Source of the DNA: Sphingomonas sp.
Lineage (GTDB): Bacteria; Pseudomonadota; Alphaproteobacteria; Sphingomonadales; Sphingomonadaceae
NCBI RefSeq assembly: GCF_029239295.1
Contig: NZ_JAQZBC010000003.1
Coordinates: 62,001-126,000 of the forward strand
Direction of reading: 5' to 3'
Length of the DNA stretch: 64,000 nucleotides
The position numbers were made by a program, and so were the translations under genes. The notes beneath the pieces are model-generated. The model worked only from the letters and a program-made list of their open reading frames with translations, searched no databases and was not told the DNA's origin. Of the stretch, positions 15,673 to 24,303 are shown in pieces. The stretch's first letter is position 1; every line of letters begins with the position of its first letter.

Positions 15673-17688
15673 ATGACCATGCTCTCGATCACGCTTCCGG
15701 ACGGCTCGGTACGCGAGGTGCCGCCGGGATCGACGCCCGCGGACATTGCCGCCGCCATCGGCCCCGGCCTCGCCAAGGCGGCAATCGCCGCACGCGTCGA
15801 CGGTGAATTGCGCGACATCACCCGTCCGTTCGAACGCGACGCGAAGCTGGCACTGGTGACGAACCGCGACGAGGCGGACGCGCTGGAGCTTGCCCGGCAC
15901 GACTTCGCGCACATCCTGGCCGAGGCGGTGCAGGAGCTGTTTCCCGGCACGCAGATCACGTTCGGGCCGTCGACAGACGATGGCTTCTACTACGATTTCG
16001 CCGCGCCCGCGGATCGTGGGCCGTTCACGGAAGAGGACCTTCCGCTGATCGAGGAGCGGATGCGCAAGATCATCGCCGCCGACAAGCCGCTGCGCCGCGA
16101 GGTGTGGACGCGCGAGCAGCTGATCGAACGCTGGAAGCAGCAGGGCGAGACGTTCAAGGCCGAATGGGCCGCCGAGCTTCCCGATGACGAGGAGCTGACG
16201 GTCTATTGGTCGGGCGGCGACTGGCTGGACATGTGCCGCGGGCCGCACCTTGCCTCCACCGGCAAGCTGGATCCGCAGGCGTTCAAGCTGACGCGCGTGT
16301 CGGGCGCCTATTGGCGCGGCGACCAGAAGAACGCGATGCTGAGCCGCATCTACGGCACCGGCTGGCTGAACAAGAAGCAGCTCGATGCGCATCTCCACAT
16401 GCTGGAGGAAGCGGCGAAGCGCGATCATCGCAAGATCGGGCAGGAGATGGACCTGTTCCACCTCCAGTCCGAGGCGCATGGCAGCGTCTTCTGGCACCCC
16501 AAGGGCTATATGATCTGGCGGCAGCTGGAGGCGTATATGCGCCGCCGGCTGGACGCGGGCGGCTATGAGGAAGTGAAGACGCCGCAGGTGATGGACGCGC
16601 GCCAGTGGGAGCGCTCCGGCCACTGGGGCAAGTATCGCGAGAACATGTTCGTCATCCCCGACGAAGTGCCCAACATCGAGGATGAGGGCGCGCTCGTTTC
16701 GCCGGATGCCGACTGGATGGCGCTGAAGCCGATGAACTGCCCGGCGCACGTGCTGATCTTCCGCCAGGGGATCAAATCGTATCGCGACCTGCCGATCCGC
16801 ATGGCCGAGTTCGGCTGCTGCCACCGCAACGAGCCGCATGGCGCGCTGCACGGCATCATGCGCGTGCGCCAGTTCACGCAGGACGACGCGCATATCTTCG
16901 TGCGCGAGGACCAGCTGGTCGACGAGGTCGCGAAGTTCATCGACCTGCTCGACAGCGTGTACCACGATCTGGGCTTCACCGATTATGCGGTGAAGCTGGC
17001 GCTGCGCCCCGAGAAGCGCTTCGGCGAGGACGCGATGTGGGACAAGTCCGAGGACGAGCTGCGCCGCGCGGTGATGGCCTCGAACCTGCCGCAGAAGATC
17101 AAGGACGGGTTCGAGGAGCTGGAGGGCGAAGGCGCCTTCTATGCGCCGAAGCTGGAATTCCACCTGACCGACGCGATCGGGCGGACCTGGCAGGTCGGCA
17201 CGATCCAGTCGGACCGCGTGCTGCCCGAGCGGCTGGACGCGAGCTACATCGGCGAGGATGGCGAGCGCCATCGCCCGGTGATGCTGCACCGTGCGATCCT
17301 GGGGACGTTCGAGCGGTTCCTGGGCATCCTGATCGAACATCACGCGGGCCGCTTCCCGCTGTGGCTGTCACCGGTGCAGGCGGTCGTCGCGACGATCGTG
17401 TCCGAGGCTGACGACTATGCGCATGTGGTGCGTGATCGGCTGGCGGCGGCGGGGCTGCGCGTCGAGACGGATCTTCGCAACGAGAAGATCAACTACAAGG
17501 TGCGCGAGCACAGCCTGGCGAAGGTGCCGGCGCTGCTGGTGGTCGGCAAGCGCGAGGCGGAGGAAGGCACGGTCGCCGTTCGCCGGCTGGGCAGCCAGGG
17601 GCAGGAGATCGTCTCGCTGGACGACATCGTCGAACGGCTAGTCAAGGAAGCGACGCCACCCGATTTGGTGGGAACGCTCAAGTCCTGA
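15673..17688 (+). CDS. thrS: threonyl-tRNA synthetase
   Basis: 671 residues from ATG 15673 (AGGAAAG upstream; the track's 39 extra codons overlap the leader region). It charges tRNA-Thr with threonine in the cytoplasm. Domains: TGS (about 1-60, [19 protein letters not shown]), the N2 editing domain with [11 protein letters not shown] and CRGPHLAST, the class II catalytic core ([10 protein letters not shown] with the zinc Cys; [53 protein letters not shown]), and an anticodon-binding C-terminal domain. Length is normal. The upstream Thr leader suggests control by tRNA-Thr charging. The 808-codon antisense ORF is a shadow. Confidence 0.98.
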   Translation: MTMLSITLPDGSVREVPPGSTPADIAAAIGPGLAKAAIAARVDGELRDITRPFERDAKLALVTNRDEADALELARHDFAHILAEAVQELFPGTQITFGPSTDDGFYYDFAAPADRGPFTEEDLPLIEERMRKIIAADKPLRREVWTREQLIERWKQQGETFKAEWAAELPDDEELTVYWSGGDWLDMCRGPHLASTGKLDPQAFKLTRVSGAYWRGDQKNAMLSRIYGTGWLNKKQLDAHLHMLEEAAKRDHRKIGQEMDLFHLQSEAHGSVFWHPKGYMIWRQLEAYMRRRLDAGGYEEVKTPQVMDARQWERSGHWGKYRENMFVIPDEVPNIEDEGALVSPDADWMALKPMNCPAHVLIFRQGIKSYRDLPIRMAEFGCCHRNEPHGALHGIMRVRQFTQDDAHIFVREDQLVDEVAKFIDLLDSVYHDLGFTDYAVKLALRPEKRFGEDAMWDKSEDELRRAVMASNLPQKIKDGFEELEGEGAFYAPKLEFHLTDAIGRTWQVGTIQSDRVLPERLDASYIGEDGERHRPVMLHRAILGTFERFLGILIEHHAGRFPLWLSPVQAVVATIVSEADDYAHVVRDRLAAAGLRVETDLRNEKINYKVREHSLAKVPALLVVGKREAEEGTVAVRRLGSQGQEIVSLDDIVERLVKEATPPDLVGTLKS

Positions 17689-17697
17689 TGCTTCGAT

Positions 17698-17720
17698 GCC
17701 GCCGGTCATGCGCCGGCGGC
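17698..17720. terminator. hairpin between convergent thrS and crtB
   Basis: GCCGCCGG pairs with CCGGCGGC across a 7-base loop, located between the two stops; no U-run. Confidence 0.5.
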
Positions 17721-17727
17721 AGAAGGA

Positions 17728-18708
17728 TCAACGGGGGCGGGTCCAGAGGATAGGATTGCGCGGCTGGTCAGCGACCGGCCGCCGGGCCGAAACGGCCGCC
17801 TTCGCGACCCAGGCGAGCTTGGCACTTTTCGACGTGGTGACGCGGTGATCCCATGCGTGGGCGCCGCGCTTCGCCACTTCACGCGCGATGTCGCCATAGA
17901 TGCCGGCAGCTGCCAGGACCGCCCAGCGCGCGCGTGGCGGCAGTTTGGCCGCGCCTACACGGGCGCTTGCCTCATGCAGCGCCGCGCGGTCTGCCAGTCG
18001 GCGCGCGAGAACCACCAGGCGATCGCGAAACGGCGGCTTCATGTGCTGACCGGGCGGGATGTCCATTTCCGACAGCCATTCGTCGGGCAGGTAGCAGCGC
18101 CCGATGCGGTCATCTTCCTCGATGTCGCGGGCGATATTGGCGAGCTGGAACGCCAGCCCCAGGTCGCAGGCACGGTCGAGCGTGTCGTCGTCCGCCGGAT
18201 CGACGCCCATGATCACTGCCATCATGCAGCCGACGGTGCCGGCGACATGGTAGCAATAGCGATACAGGTCGTCCTCGCTGCGCGGGCGCCAGTCCTCCGC
18301 ATCCAGCCGGAACCCAGTGACCAGATCGTGCGCGAACCGCGCCGGCAAGCCGGTTTCTGCCGCCACGACGCGTAGCGCATCGAACGGCATGTCCCCTACG
18401 GTGCGCCCGGCGAGAGCAGCGGTGGTCTTTTCGGCAATGAGGGCGACGCGCGCCTCGGCATCAACGACGGTCGTGGCGTTGTGGCCGTGATCCTGTCCGT
18501 CGACGATGTCGTCACAGGCGCGGCACCAGCCGTAGAGCAGCCATGCGCGTTCCCGCGTCACCGGATCGAAGAGGTTGCTGGCGAGCGCGAAGCTTTTCGA
18601 CCCGCGGGCGATCGACTCACGTGCTGCGGACACCAGGGTGGTGCGATCCGCGCCCGACTGCGGGTCGCGAGATAGTACGCGCGTCGTGGGCGAAACCGAT
18701 GACGCCAT
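17728..18708 (-). CDS. crtB: phytoene synthase CrtB
   Basis: 326 residues. It condenses two geranylgeranyl diphosphates to phytoene, the first committed carotenoid step. Squalene/phytoene synthase motifs are present: SKSFALASNLFDP, WCRACDDIVDG (first Asp-rich motif) and LAFQLANIARDIEEDDRIGRCYLP (second Asp-rich motif). It is the last gene of a minus-strand run crtY-crtI-LOG-crtB, 34 bases after the LOG-family gene, so presumably one operon. Confidence 0.93.
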   Translation of the reverse strand: MASSVSPTTRVLSRDPQSGADRTTLVSAARESIARGSKSFALASNLFDPVTRERAWLLYGWCRACDDIVDGQDHGHNATTVVDAEARVALIAEKTTAALAGRTVGDMPFDALRVVAAETGLPARFAHDLVTGFRLDAEDWRPRSEDDLYRYCYHVAGTVGCMMAVIMGVDPADDDTLDRACDLGLAFQLANIARDIEEDDRIGRCYLPDEWLSEMDIPPGQHMKPPFRDRLVVLARRLADRAALHEASARVGAAKLPPRARWAVLAAAGIYGDIAREVAKRGAHAWDHRVTTSKSAKLAWVAKAAVSARRPVADQPRNPILWTRPR

Positions 18709-18742
18709 CGTCAGATCATCGCCTTCATGGGCATCGAACCGC

Positions 18743-19327
18743 TCAAAGATCGTCCGCGGTCATGCGAACGATCGGCTGGCTGGGCTGATGCGCCGCCATT
18801 CGATCGAGCAGCACGTCGAGCGTATCGGCGATGATCAGCAGGTTCTGATGCTGCGGGCGGAGGAAGCCCACCTCGCCCATCTTGTTCCAGAAGGCGATGA
18901 GATGATCGTAATAGCCGGCGCTGTTGAGCAGCCCGACCGGATCCTCATGATAGCCGATCTGCGCCCAGCTGAGCGCTTCCCACAACTCGTCCATCGTGCC
19001 GGTGCCGCCCGGGATCGTCACGAATCCGTCGGCGAGATCAGTGAACGCGCGCTTGCGATCGTGCATGCCTTCGACGACCTGGAGATCGGTCAGCCCGCGA
19101 TGCGCGACTTCGGCATTGACCAATGCTTCGGGGATGATGCCGATGACTTCGCCGCCGGCCGCTAGAGCGCCGTCAGCAACGGCGCCCATCAGACCAAGCC
19201 GTCCGCCACCATAGACAACGCCGATGCCGCGCTCTGCCAGCGAGCGGCCGACATCCCACGCCAGTTCCATATACTGCGGGTCACGCGGCGTTGCCGACCC
19301 ACAATAGACCGCCAGACGCTTCATCAC
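18743..19327 (-). CDS. LOG-family (TIGR00730) Rossmann-fold protein
   Basis: 194 residues. The family signature PGGTGTMDELWEALSWAQIG is intact, with GGGRLGLMGAVADGAL near residue 40. Characterised members hydrolyse nucleoside 5'-monophosphates (cytokinin riboside 5'-monophosphate phosphoribohydrolase, 'Lonely guy'); the bacterial substrate is often uncertain. It sits between crtI (37 bases) and crtB (34 bases) in the same direction, an unexpected location that implies co-expression with carotenoid genes. Confidence 0.9.
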   Translation of the reverse strand: MMKRLAVYCGSATPRDPQYMELAWDVGRSLAERGIGVVYGGGRLGLMGAVADGALAAGGEVIGIIPEALVNAEVAHRGLTDLQVVEGMHDRKRAFTDLADGFVTIPGGTGTMDELWEALSWAQIGYHEDPVGLLNSAGYYDHLIAFWNKMGEVGFLRPQHQNLLIIADTLDVLLDRMAAHQPSQPIVRMTADDL

Positions 19328-19364
19328 TTCCCCTTCCCTACGCCGAAGGGGATCACACCGACCG

Positions 19365-20843
19365 TCACCTTCTCACTCCCTCAAGCATCAGCGCCGCCGT
19401 CGCTTTCGCGCTGCCAACGACGCCGGGGATACCAGCGCCCGGATGCGTACCGGCGCCCACAAAATACAAGTTCGAGATCTTATCGTCGCGATTGTGCACG
19501 CGGAAATACGCACTTTGCGTCAGCACCGGCTCAAGGCTGAACGCGCTGCCGAGATGCGCATTGAGATCACGTGAGAAATCGGCCGGCGTGTAGCTGAACT
19601 TGGTGACGATCCGATCGTGGATGTCAGGGATCAATCGGCGCCCGACCTCGTCCAGAATCCGCTTTTCAAGGATCGGCGCGACTCGGTCCCAATCCTCCGG
19701 GAACTTGCCCTGGTGAGGCACAGGCGCGAGCGCGTAAAAGGTCGAGCAGCCCTCTGGCGCCAGGCTCGGATCGGTCACCGTCGGATGGTGCAGGTAGAGC
19801 GAGAAATCCTCGCTCAGCACGCCATGATCGTAGATGTCGGCCAGCAGCCCCTTATAGCGCGGGCCGAACAGGATCATGTGGTGCGGGATACCCGGCCACG
19901 TTCCCTTGATCCCGAAATGGACGACGAACAGCGAGGGCGAATACTTCTTGCGCTCCAGCCGTGCGGCCGAACGCGCCGCAGAGCGCGAACTGCCCAGGAG
20001 ATCGCGATAGGTGTGGACGATGTCGCCGTTGGACGCGACCATTTCGGCTTCCTGCCGCCATCCGCTCTGCGTGCGAACGGCTGTGACCCGGTCGCCCAGC
20101 GTCTCGATCTCCGCGACCGGATCGTTCAACCGGATCGTGCCGCCCAACCGCTCGAACAGTGCGACCATACCCGCGACGAGACGATTGGTACCGCCCTGGG
20201 CGAACCAGACGCCGCCATCACGCTCCAGCTTGTGGATCAGCGCATAGATCGCGCTGGTCGTCATTGGATTGCCGCCGACGAGCAGCGTGTGGAAGGACAA
20301 GGCCTCACGCAGCTTCTCGCTCTTCACGAACGAGGAAACCATCGAATAGACCGAGCGCCACGCCTGGTATTTGGCCAGTGCAGGCGCCGCCTTGATCATC
20401 GAGGCAAAGTCGAGAAACGCGACATGGCCGAGCTTCTCATAGCCCTCGCGGTAGACGCCGGCGGAATATTCCAGAAAGCGCGCGTAGCCGGCGACATCAT
20501 CGGGATCGAGCTTGGCGATCTCGCCGCGCAGCACGGTGTCGTCGTTGGTGTAATCGAAGTTCGTGCCGTCGGGCCAGTTCAGCCGATAAAATGGCTTCAC
20601 CGGTTCTAGCGTGACGTCGCGCGCCATGTCCTGGCCGCTGAGCGCCCACAATTCGGCGAGACATGCCGGATCGGTGATGACGGTGGGGCCCGCATCAAAG
20701 GTGAAGCCATCACGCTGCCACACGTAAGCACGCCCGCCGGCCTTGTCGCGCGCCTCCACAACGGTGGTTTCGACGCCGGCCGACTGCAGGCGGATGGCAA
20801 GCGCAAGCCCGCCGAAGCCGGCGCCAATCACGATCGCGCGCAT
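19365..20843 (-). CDS. crtI: phytoene desaturase CrtI
   Basis: 492 residues. A FAD-dependent desaturase converting phytoene to lycopene. The dinucleotide-binding N-terminus (VIGAGFGGLALAIRLQSAG, ARDKAGGRAYVWQ) and the bacterial CrtI C-terminal signature (NLYFVGAGTHPGAGIPGVVGSAKAT) are intact. Length is typical. Its ATG overlaps the crtY stop (TGATG), so the two are translationally coupled. Confidence 0.96.
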   Translation of the reverse strand: MRAIVIGAGFGGLALAIRLQSAGVETTVVEARDKAGGRAYVWQRDGFTFDAGPTVITDPACLAELWALSGQDMARDVTLEPVKPFYRLNWPDGTNFDYTNDDTVLRGEIAKLDPDDVAGYARFLEYSAGVYREGYEKLGHVAFLDFASMIKAAPALAKYQAWRSVYSMVSSFVKSEKLREALSFHTLLVGGNPMTTSAIYALIHKLERDGGVWFAQGGTNRLVAGMVALFERLGGTIRLNDPVAEIETLGDRVTAVRTQSGWRQEAEMVASNGDIVHTYRDLLGSSRSAARSAARLERKKYSPSLFVVHFGIKGTWPGIPHHMILFGPRYKGLLADIYDHGVLSEDFSLYLHHPTVTDPSLAPEGCSTFYALAPVPHQGKFPEDWDRVAPILEKRILDEVGRRLIPDIHDRIVTKFSYTPADFSRDLNAHLGSAFSLEPVLTQSAYFRVHNRDDKISNLYFVGAGTHPGAGIPGVVGSAKATAALMLEGVRR

Positions 20844-22009
20844 CAGTTCGCCTTTCGAATGACGCGCAGCGCGCGAAACAGCGGGACCGGGGGCTTTCCG
20901 GAAAGCACGCGCAGCTTGTCCTTGCGGGTCGAGCGCGCGGCATAGAAACGCGCGATCAGATTGGGGTGCAGGCGGTAAAAGCGTTCCAGCACCTTGTAGC
21001 GCCCGTCCGGCTCCGCCGCGCGGAACAGCATCGCATCGAGCATGCGGTAGAAGCGCCGCTCGTTCCAGCGCGCCTGGGCATAGTCATGGGTCAAGTCGTG
21101 CAGCCCTTCGCCACTTAGATCTGTCGCCTCTGCGATGCGGATGGCGAGCCGCACCGCATCTGGAAGGGAGTAACCCGTCGTGGGGTGAAAAAGTCCCGCC
21201 CGGGCACCGGCTTTGGCGACTTTCGCGCCGCCCCACCGCCAATAACCCTCGAAATCGCCGCCGATCACCACCGGAAGCGCACCCTTTTCCTCGCGCCCGG
21301 CGGGGGTCGCCGCCCATCCCTTCGCCTCTGCATAGACATCGATGCGGCGATTGAGCGCGCCGACGTTCAGCGTGGCGCTATCGCTGTAATAGGTGTCCTC
21401 GACGAATAATTGGGTCGGCGAAAAGGGCAGAAGATAGATGAAGCGGTAGCCATCGTGCTGAGTCACCGTGGCGTCCATCACCATCGGACGGGTGACGCCG
21501 TGCCCGGCGGGAATCTCCAGCAATCGCCCGACGAATTTCTGCCACCCCACCTCGAGCATCGACAGGTCGCCCGCGCCGCGCGCGTCGATCACGCCCTTCG
21601 CTTCGATCCGTTCGCCGTCGGCGAGGACGACGGCAGTCGGGCTGCAGGCAAGCACCTTGCGCCCGGTCATGATCGATTCGGGGGAAAGCGCCTTTCGCAC
21701 CACCTCATCAAGCCGTTCGGACTCGATCGAATAATAAGGCTGGTTGATCGTGCGTCCGTGCGCCGGGAAGGTCACGTCGTAACCGGGCCACGCGTGGCAG
21801 ACGAGCGGCGTCAGCAGCCAACGGTCTTCCCGCGACACATCGGTATCAAAAAACGACCAGAGGTGATTGCCGCCCAGCACGTCACCGCCCTCGACGATGC
21901 GCACCGAGATGTCGGGTCGACGCGCGGCGAGCGCCAGCGCAATGAGCCCGCCCGCCAGCCCGCCGCCGACAATGGCGAGATCGCATTCATGGGTAACCGG
22001 CATGATCAT
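20843..22009 (-). CDS. crtY: lycopene beta-cyclase CrtY
   Basis: 388 residues from ATG 22009; the track ORF adds 42 residues of unlikely N-terminus. It cyclises the ends of lycopene to beta-carotene. It carries the FAD-binding motif CDLAIVGGGLAGGLIALALA and GGNHLWSFF near residue 50, typical of the CrtY type of cyclase, with a C-terminal FYRLHPNLIARFYA. It is the first gene of the crt operon and diverges from the hydroxylase gene at 22144 across about 135 bases. Confidence 0.93.
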   Translation of the reverse strand: MIMPVTHECDLAIVGGGLAGGLIALALAARRPDISVRIVEGGDVLGGNHLWSFFDTDVSREDRWLLTPLVCHAWPGYDVTFPAHGRTINQPYYSIESERLDEVVRKALSPESIMTGRKVLACSPTAVVLADGERIEAKGVIDARGAGDLSMLEVGWQKFVGRLLEIPAGHGVTRPMVMDATVTQHDGYRFIYLLPFSPTQLFVEDTYYSDSATLNVGALNRRIDVYAEAKGWAATPAGREEKGALPVVIGGDFEGYWRWGGAKVAKAGARAGLFHPTTGYSLPDAVRLAIRIAEATDLSGEGLHDLTHDYAQARWNERRFYRMLDAMLFRAAEPDGRYKVLERFYRLHPNLIARFYAARSTRKDKLRVLSGKPPVPLFRALRVIRKAN

Positions 22010-22143
22010 CGCGTAGCGGATCACCAAGGAAACCGGAAGCGTGGATCGCGGCAACGGGCGGGTGATCGCGCCGTACCTCGCCCGCCTCGGGAGCCGGGGA
22101 TGATCGCTTCCCCCCACTGCCCCGAAGCCGTACAAGACGAGCC

Positions 22144-22950
22144 ATGTCGATCGTGCTGGCCATTATCCTTTCCGCCCTGGCGATGACGTTGATCGTCGGG
22201 GTGCGGTACCTGATCACCAGCGGCGCGTTCGCCATGGCGACGCGGGCCAAGCACCCCAACCTGTACGCCGGCCTCGATCCGCAAATCCGCCGCGAGATAT
22301 GGTGGAGCCTGGCGTCAGCCGCGATCTACGGCGTCCCCGCGGGGATCGTCGCCTGGGGATGGCAGAACCGCGGCTGGACGCAGATCTACGACACCCTCCA
22401 CGCCTATCCGCTGTGGTATTTGCCGGTGTCGGTGCTGCTGTACCTCTTTGCCCATGACACCTGGTTCTATTGGACCCATCGCTGGATGCACCAGCCGCGT
22501 GCCTTTCGCATCGCGCATGCGGTCCATCACGCCAGCCGGCCACCGACCGCGTGGGCGGCAATGGCATTTCACCCGATCGAGGCGCTGACCGGGGCTGTGG
22601 TAATTCCGCTACTCGTGTTCCTCATTCCGATCCACGTTGGTGCACTTGGACTGGTTCTGACGATCATGACAGTTATGGGTGTGACCAATCACATGGGCTG
22701 GGAGATTTTCCCCCGGTTCATGTGGCGCGGCCCAGTGGGTGCATGGCTGATCACGGCGAGCCATCATCAGCGGCATCATGAGCGTTACGGGTGTAATTAT
22801 GGTTTGTATTTCCGCTTCTGGGATCGCGTTTGCGGGACCGACGAGGGCCTCGGCGATTTCGCGCGCAGCCATGAGCGGAGCCGGACGCGCGCTGCTGCTG
22901 GCGTTGGGAGCGGGAACGCTGATCGGAGCGGCGCCAATCGCCCGACTTGA
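22144..22950 (+). CDS. sterol desaturase/fatty-acid hydroxylase family protein, candidate carotenoid hydroxylase
   Basis: 268 residues, an integral membrane di-iron oxygenase. Four or so hydrophobic spans surround the three His boxes: HDTWFYWTHRWMH, HAVHHASRPP and HHQRHHERYG. It is not a classical short CrtZ. Its position divergent from crtY suggests it hydroxylates the beta-ionone ring, possibly at C2 (CrtG-type, as in nostoxanthin-making sphingomonads), but the family also acts on other lipids. The last ~27 codons overlap the next gene, and the family core appears complete by about residue 240. Confidence 0.75.
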   Translation: MSIVLAIILSALAMTLIVGVRYLITSGAFAMATRAKHPNLYAGLDPQIRREIWWSLASAAIYGVPAGIVAWGWQNRGWTQIYDTLHAYPLWYLPVSVLLYLFAHDTWFYWTHRWMHQPRAFRIAHAVHHASRPPTAWAAMAFHPIEALTGAVVIPLLVFLIPIHVGALGLVLTIMTVMGVTNHMGWEIFPRFMWRGPVGAWLITASHHQRHHERYGCNYGLYFRFWDRVCGTDEGLGDFARSHERSRTRAAAGVGSGNADRSGANRPT

Positions 22951-23305
22951 TGTCGGGTTCGATTCCGTGCGCTCTACCAAGGGCACGCTGCGCATCTGCG
23001 TGACCGGCGACCCGGCCAACTTCCCCGATTGCGTCGACGACACCAATGCCATGACCCGTTCCGTTCCGGCCGAGATCAGGAAGGTGCGGTTCGAGGGGGT
23101 GCCCTATGGCGACTATGCCGTGGCGGTGATCCACGACGAGAACAACAATGCCAAGCTGGACACCTTTGCCGGTATCCCGCGCGAGGGTTTTGGCTTCTCG
23201 CGCAATCCGCCGATCCGCTTCGGCCCGCCCAAGTTCGACGCGGCACGTTTCAGCATCAAGGATGATGCGGAAAAGCAACAGGTGAAGATGCGTTACATTC
23301 TGTAA
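22871..23305 (+). CDS. DUF2141 family secreted protein
   Basis: 144 residues from ATG 22871 (MSGAGRALLLALGAGTLIGAAP as signal peptide); the track start at 22778 is within the upstream gene. The DUF2141 core is clear: LRICVTGDPANFPDC, VRFEGVPYGDYAVAVIHDENNNAKLDTFAGIPREGFGFSRN. The predicted fold is a small beta sandwich exported to the periplasm; function unknown. It overlaps the 3' end of the hydroxylase gene by 80 bases in another frame. DUF2141 genes often neighbour carotenoid clusters in my recollection, which I cannot verify here. Confidence 0.8.
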   Translation: MSGAGRALLLALGAGTLIGAAPIARLDVGFDSVRSTKGTLRICVTGDPANFPDCVDDTNAMTRSVPAEIRKVRFEGVPYGDYAVAVIHDENNNAKLDTFAGIPREGFGFSRNPPIRFGPPKFDAARFSIKDDAEKQQVKMRYIL

Positions 23306-23368
23306 ACGTCGTGGCGGAGCCAAATTGCTACGCGAGTGTTTCGAAGCCGACCATCAGGGGACGCATTC

Positions 23369-24241
23369 GTGACCGCCAAATACCTCTTCAGCCTTGCCGC
23401 CGCCGTTTCCATGCTCCCCACCCTCGCCGCGGCACAGGATAGCGCGCCGGCGCAGGACCCTGCCGCAGCGCTGGCCGATCAGGCCGGTGGCGATTCGATC
23501 ACCGTCGGGCTGGGCGCCGGCTACATGCCGGATTACGAAGGCTCGAATGATTATCAGTTCACGCCCGTCCCGGGTTTAATCGGATCGGTCAGCGGGATCA
23601 ACTTCCAGGTGGTCGGCAACCGCGCCAACGCGGACCTGATCCCCAGCCAGCCAGGGCCGAGCTGGGATTTCCAAGCCGGTCCGATCGGCGTGCTGAACTT
23701 CATGCGCACCAAGCGGTCGAGCATTGATGATCCGCGGGTGCGCGCGCTGGGCAACCGGGCGACGGCGCTGGAACTCGGCGGCTTTGTCGGCGTCGGTAAA
23801 ACGGGCGTTATCACGAGCCCGTATGACAAGATCTCCCTGTCGGTCAGCTATCGCCATGACGTCACCGGCGTTCACAAGAGCGGCATCTGGCAGCCGACGA
23901 TCAACTATTTCACCCCCTTGTCGACCAAGGCGGCGGTAGCGCTGTTCGGTTCGGCCGAGCGTGTCGAAACCGGCTATCTGCGCACCTATTTTGATGTTGC
24001 GCCGAGCCAGGTGGCGGCGAGCGGCCTGCCCGCGTTTCGTGGGCGCGGCGGCTGGAAGAGCTGGACGGTCGGTGCCGTCGGCACGCATTCGCTGACCGGT
24101 GACCTGCTGAGCGGCTTCAAGGTTGTCGGCGGTGTCACGTATCGCAAGCTGATCAATGACGTGGGTGACAGCCCGATCGTCAGCATTGCCGGTTCGCGCA
24201 ACCAGTGGCTGGGCGTGCTGGGGCTGGCCTACACGTTCTAA
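23369..24241 (+). CDS. MipA/OmpV family outer-membrane protein
   Basis: 290 residues from GTG 23369, chosen because AGGGGA lies 7 bases upstream and a signal peptide (TAKYLFSLAAAVSMLPTLAAAQ) follows directly. The mature part has the MipA/OmpV pattern: ITVGLGAGYMPDYEGSNDYQFTPVPG, alternating beta strands, and the C-terminal aromatic residue expected for outer-membrane barrels (GLAYTF). Relatives interact with murein synthesis/hydrolysis complexes or porin-like functions; the role here is not determined. Confidence 0.88.
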   Translation: MTAKYLFSLAAAVSMLPTLAAAQDSAPAQDPAAALADQAGGDSITVGLGAGYMPDYEGSNDYQFTPVPGLIGSVSGINFQVVGNRANADLIPSQPGPSWDFQAGPIGVLNFMRTKRSSIDDPRVRALGNRATALELGGFVGVGKTGVITSPYDKISLSVSYRHDVTGVHKSGIWQPTINYFTPLSTKAAVALFGSAERVETGYLRTYFDVAPSQVAASGLPAFRGRGGWKSWTVGAVGTHSLTGDLLSGFKVVGGVTYRKLINDVGDSPIVSIAGSRNQWLGVLGLAYTF

Positions 24242-24303
24242 AAATCGCGCCGGACGATCCGCCGCCCGTTGATCCGCCGTGCTTGGTGGGGCAAAGGACG
24301 GGG

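Noticed and set aside
14917-17343. 808-codon ORF on the minus strand across thrS
   Set aside because: Its translation is an antisense shadow of thrS (Arg/Leu/His-rich, no family), and the plus-strand gene is certain.
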